Shown piece after piece: positions 25,017 to 27,870 of a stretch of 27,870 bases of DNA. The position numbers and the translations under genes were made by a program. Below the pieces are notes generated by a model. That model was not told the DNA's origin, ran no database searches, and saw only the letters and a list, made by a program, of their open reading frames with translations. The first letter of the stretch is position 1. Every line of letters begins with the position of its first letter. Source of the stretch: Bacillota bacterium (GTDB lineage Bacteria > Bacillota > Clostridia > Acetivibrionales > DSM-1351); the NCBI GenBank assembly GCA_023416275.1, contig JAEZIB010000009.1, positions 1 to 27,870 on the forward strand, written 5' to 3'.

Positions 25017-25030
25017 GGGGGGGAAGATTC

Positions 25031-25957
25031 ATGAAGCATAAAGATGATGTACAATATGGTACAGTTAATAAGTTAAATGATATAAAACCTTTTTGGAATG
25101 GGGTACTTCATTTGATTTTCGTAGTATATTCATTATGTTGTATAGTTCCGCTTATCTTGATAATAGGAATATCTTTTTCGAATGAAAAGGATATTACAAT
25201 AAATGGGTATAATTTTATTCCAAGGGTTTTCAGTTTAGAGGCTTACGAATGGGTCGTAAAAACAGGTGAAGCAATATTTAGAGCGTATGGAATATCAATT
25301 TTTGTAACAGTAGTTGGTACATTGATAAGTTTGGCTATAATTTCTATGTTCTCTTATGTAATATCAAGAAAAGATTTCAAACATAGAAATAAATTTGCTT
25401 TTATAGTGTTTTTTACAATGATATTTAATGGTGGTTTAGTACCATGGTATATGGTATACGTAAATGTACTACATATGAACAATACAATATTTGCATTGAT
25501 TATTCCAGCTCTTGCTAACGCATGGTATGTAATGATTATGAGAACGTTCTACCAGACAAATGTTCCTGATTCACTTATTGAGTCCGCAAAGATTGATGGT
25601 GCAGGAGAGTTTAGAACATTTGTACAAATTGTTTTACCTTTAGCAAAGGCAGGACTTGCAACAGTAGGTTTGTTCCAATGTCTTACATATTGGAATGACT
25701 GGTATTTACCGCTTATGTTTATTGATGATGCTAATCTATTCAATTTGCAGTATCTATTATATAAGACTCTTGCTGCTATTCAGTATTTATCACAGGCGGC
25801 AAACTTACCACAAGGATCTGCGGCACTTGCAAATCTGCCATCTGAAACAGCCCGTATGGCAATGTGTACTTTGGCAATAGGTCCTATTATTGTAGCGTAT
25901 CCTTTCTTCCAGAAGTATTTTGTAAAAGGTTTAACTGTAGGTGCTGTTAAAGGCTAA
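25031..25957 (+). CDS. Sugar ABC transporter permease (LplC/YtcP-type)
   Basis: 308-residue second permease of the same CUT1 importer. Six membrane segments; EAA loop ESAKIDGAGEFRTFVQIVLPLAK; GGLVPWYMVYVNVLHMNNTIFALIIP is characteristic of LplC/YtcP proteins; the C-terminal end VKGLTVGAVKG is the usual family terminus. ATG 25031 follows a run of seven or eight G (25017-25023 region) acting as SD, 14 bp after the first permease stop. It forms the membrane channel with the LplB-type partner and receives substrate from the lipoprotein encoded next. Confidence 0.94.
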   Translation: MKHKDDVQYGTVNKLNDIKPFWNGVLHLIFVVYSLCCIVPLILIIGISFSNEKDITINGYNFIPRVFSLEAYEWVVKTGEAIFRAYGISIFVTVVGTLISLAIISMFSYVISRKDFKHRNKFAFIVFFTMIFNGGLVPWYMVYVNVLHMNNTIFALIIPALANAWYVMIMRTFYQTNVPDSLIESAKIDGAGEFRTFVQIVLPLAKAGLATVGLFQCLTYWNDWYLPLMFIDDANLFNLQYLLYKTLAAIQYLSQAANLPQGSAALANLPSETARMAMCTLAIGPIIVAYPFFQKYFVKGLTVGAVKG

Positions 25958-25959
25958 TA

Positions 25960-25975
25960 CCATACGAGAGTATGG
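25960..25975 (+). repeat. Small intercistronic hairpin with GAGA tetraloop
   Basis: CCATAC (25960-25965), GAGA loop, GTATGG (25970-25975), just after the second permease stop and before the binding-protein SD. There is no T-tract, so it is not a terminator. It may mark an mRNA processing or stability point that lets the binding protein be made in excess. Confidence 0.6.
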
Positions 25976-26014
25976 ATAGCAATAAATATATTTATAATTT
26001 TAAGGAGGTTCACA

Positions 26015-27547
26015 ATGCAAAAGGCAAAGAAACTAATAGGTTTAGCTTTGGTTACTTGTATGGCTATCTCAATGGTAGCTGGGTGTGGGGACAAACCAGC
26101 TGCAGAACCATCAACTTCAACTACTCCAGTAGTTGACACATCTGCAACATCTGAATCAGCAGCACTTGATCCAGTAGAATTACAATGGTATGTTGTTGGT
26201 AATGGTCAACCAAATGACATGGACAAAGTTTTAGTAGAGGTTAATAAGTACTTACAAACAAAACTTAACGCTACTTTAAAACTTAACATCTTCACTTGGG
26301 GTGATGACTTCGAAAACAAGATGAGTGCAAAAATTCAGTCAGGTGAAAAGTTTGATATCACATTTACATCAAACTGGGCTTGTAACTATCAGCAAAATGC
26401 ACCTAAAGGCGCATTTGTAGATCTTACTCCTCTAATGGATCAGTATGCTCCAGAGACTAAGAAGATACTTGGCGAAAATGTTATAAAAGGTGCTTCAATC
26501 GATGGTAAATTGTATGCAATTCCTACTAACAAAGAAATGGCTCATAACTGGGGCTTCTTAGTTAACAAGGATATGGCAGATAAGTACGGTATTGATTTAT
26601 CAACAATTAAGAAATTTGAAGATTTAGAGCCAGCTCTTAAAATCATCAAAGAAAAAGAAGCTGCAAACGGAGTTGAAGCTTTCCAGACACTTACTGGTGA
26701 ATCAGCTTACAGAATTCTTGACTTTGAAAAGTTAGTTGATGATAACGTTCCAGGTGCTTTATATGGTGACGGAAGAGATACAACAGTTGTTAATGACTTC
26801 GCTACTCCTGAAGCTATGTCATTATTCACAACTCTTAACAAATGGTACAAAGCTGGATATATCAGAAAAGATGCTGATACTATCACAGACTATGCTCCAG
26901 CTAGAAGAGCAGGTAAAGTATTTGCAACTACTGCATCATTAAAACCAGGTAAAGATGCTGAACAATCAATATCTGATGGTGTTAACTGGAAGCAAATTGA
27001 TATCACTCCTCCAAGAGCAACAACTCGTGAAATGACTGGTTCAATGCAGGCTATTTCAAAGACATCACCAAACCCAGAAAGAGCTCTTATGTTCTTAGAA
27101 TTAATAAACACAGATGCTTACCTCTGTAACTTAGTTAACTACGGTATAGAAGGAACTCACTATACTAAGATTAACGATACTACAATTGAACAAACTCAAG
27201 CTGGTAAAGACAATTACAACAACAGCTTACAGTGGTTATTCGCTAACCAGTTCAATACATACTTATTCGCTACAGAAGATCCTGCTAAGTGGACTAAGTT
27301 CAAAGAGTACAATGCAAGTTCAGCTCCATCACCAATTCTTGGTTTCACATTTAATACTGAAAATGTTAAGACTCAGATTGCTGCTTTAACAGCTGTTAAG
27401 AAGCAGTTCATGCCTGGTCTAGAAACTGGTAAAGTTGATCCTGCAACAGTTGTTCCTAAGTTTACTGATAAACTTAAAGCAGCTGGTTTAGATGCAGCTC
27501 TTGCTGAAATGCAGAAACAAGTTGATGCTTTCGTAGCAAAGAAATAA
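26015..27547 (+). CDS. Carbohydrate ABC transporter substrate-binding lipoprotein (LplA/YtcQ-type)
   Basis: 510-residue extracellular lipoprotein: signal segment with lipobox V21-A22-G23-C24 and a Pro/Ser/Thr-rich linker (27-50). The binding domain opens with VELQWYVVGNGQPNDMDKVLVEVNKYL, and the long two-lobe fold is typical of LplA/YtcQ binding proteins (about 500 residues). AAGGAGGTTC (26002-26011) is an excellent SD. Its codons are visibly more restricted (AAC, TTC, CCA, GGT, repeated CTT/TTA) than those of the preceding genes, a sign of high expression. The substrate is unknown; relatives serve plant-wall-derived oligosaccharides. Confidence 0.95.
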   Translation: MQKAKKLIGLALVTCMAISMVAGCGDKPAAEPSTSTTPVVDTSATSESAALDPVELQWYVVGNGQPNDMDKVLVEVNKYLQTKLNATLKLNIFTWGDDFENKMSAKIQSGEKFDITFTSNWACNYQQNAPKGAFVDLTPLMDQYAPETKKILGENVIKGASIDGKLYAIPTNKEMAHNWGFLVNKDMADKYGIDLSTIKKFEDLEPALKIIKEKEAANGVEAFQTLTGESAYRILDFEKLVDDNVPGALYGDGRDTTVVNDFATPEAMSLFTTLNKWYKAGYIRKDADTITDYAPARRAGKVFATTASLKPGKDAEQSISDGVNWKQIDITPPRATTREMTGSMQAISKTSPNPERALMFLELINTDAYLCNLVNYGIEGTHYTKINDTTIEQTQAGKDNYNNSLQWLFANQFNTYLFATEDPAKWTKFKEYNASSAPSPILGFTFNTENVKTQIAALTAVKKQFMPGLETGKVDPATVVPKFTDKLKAAGLDAALAEMQKQVDAFVAKK

Positions 27548-27607
27548 TATAACTTAAAATGAACAGCTTTTTATCAAGTCATATTTGACAAGATGATAGC
27601 TGAATGA

Positions 27608-27650
27608 AAAATGGGGCTAGCGCTAGTATAGCGTTGGCCCCATTTTAATA
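27608..27650 (+). terminator. Terminator after the sugar transporter operon
   Basis: 18-bp stem with two wobble pairs: AAAATGGGGCTAGCGCTA (27608-27625) / TAGCGTTGGCCCCATTTT (27629-27646), loop GTA, ending in TTTTAATAAAT. The T-run is short but the stem is strong. Confidence 0.75.
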
Positions 27651-27716
27651 AATACATAGGAGATTCTATTAAAGTATTCTGCTAATATCTCATGGAGGCT
27701 TATAGGGTAACATAAA

Positions 27717-27870
27717 ATGAAAAGTGAAGAGATAGCTAAAATAGCTGGTGTATCGAGAAGCACTGTTTCCAGAGTAATAAATAATTATCCTAATGTACCA
27801 GATGAAACAAAGAAAAAGGTATTAGAGGTAATAGAAAAGTATAACTATCAGCCTAATACCTGTGCAAGGG
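27717..27870 (+). CDS. LacI-family transcriptional regulator (N-terminal part, cut by window end)
   Basis: Only the first 51 codons are in the window. They encode the LacI helix-turn-helix: SEEIAKIAGVSRSTVSRVINN followed by VPDETKKKVLEVIEKYNYQPN, the classic hinge-proximal sequence. ATG 27717 follows AGGG (27704-27707); a stop codon in frame just upstream excludes a longer start with the GGAGG at 27694. It probably controls sugar genes nearby or further right. The ligand-binding domain is beyond the edge. Confidence 0.92.
   Translation, partial: MKSEEIAKIAGVSRSTVSRVINNYPNVPDETKKKVLEVIEKYNYQPNTCAR

Overview
The window reads as a chromosomal segment of a low-GC, spore-forming anaerobic Firmicute of class Clostridia. 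Reasons: AT-rich DNA with strong GGAGG ribosome-binding sites, a spoIVA gene, the DUF512 / der / plsY / gpsA / spoIVA order common in Clostridia, and YesM/YesN-type sensors beside Lpl-type sugar ABC permeases. The family within Clostridia cannot be fixed from the sequence alone.

Layout. 1-413: truncated right end of a probable IS200/IS605 (TnpB-type) element and a non-coding stretch. 414-7294: housekeeping block on the plus strand: a PDZ/radical-SAM-like DUF512 protein, the ribosome-assembly GTPase Der, PlsY and GpsA (consecutive steps of phospholipid synthesis), and the spore-coat ATPase SpoIVA. Between der and plsY lies 520 bp of repeats: a tandem array of about 63-bp palindromic units, then an antisense relative of a structured element found again before uvrA. 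7552-8500: thiT on the minus strand, with a TPP riboswitch, a terminator and a promoter. 8490-11850: uvrA behind a LexA (SOS) box and promoter, with a roughly 490-nt leader filled mostly by two 151-bp tandem copies of a structured element showing covariation. 11886-15855: a duplicated DUF47-Pit phosphate-transport operon; each copy has its own 11-bp-periodic direct repeats resembling Pho boxes and its own terminator. 16144-18801: a ClpE-like unfoldase whose leader carries a duplicated 58-bp segment around another palindromic repeat unit. 18851-27870: a carbohydrate-uptake locus: lipoprotein binding protein, YesM-type kinase and YesN-type regulator, then two permeases and a highly expressed binding lipoprotein, then the start of a LacI-type regulator.

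How the genes may work together. In the sugar locus the first binding protein sits 16 bp before the kinase gene and may be a sensory receptor rather than a transport subunit. The regulator would then act on the separate promoter at 23911-23940, which drives the two permeases and the second binding protein. No ATPase gene is present, so a shared MsmX-type ATPase elsewhere is expected. The phosphate operons look responsive to phosphate starvation, thiT to thiamine pyrophosphate, and uvrA to DNA damage.

The most unusual content is non-coding: two families of dispersed, palindromic, probably RNA-forming repeats, one of them placed right at the start of an SOS-controlled transcript.
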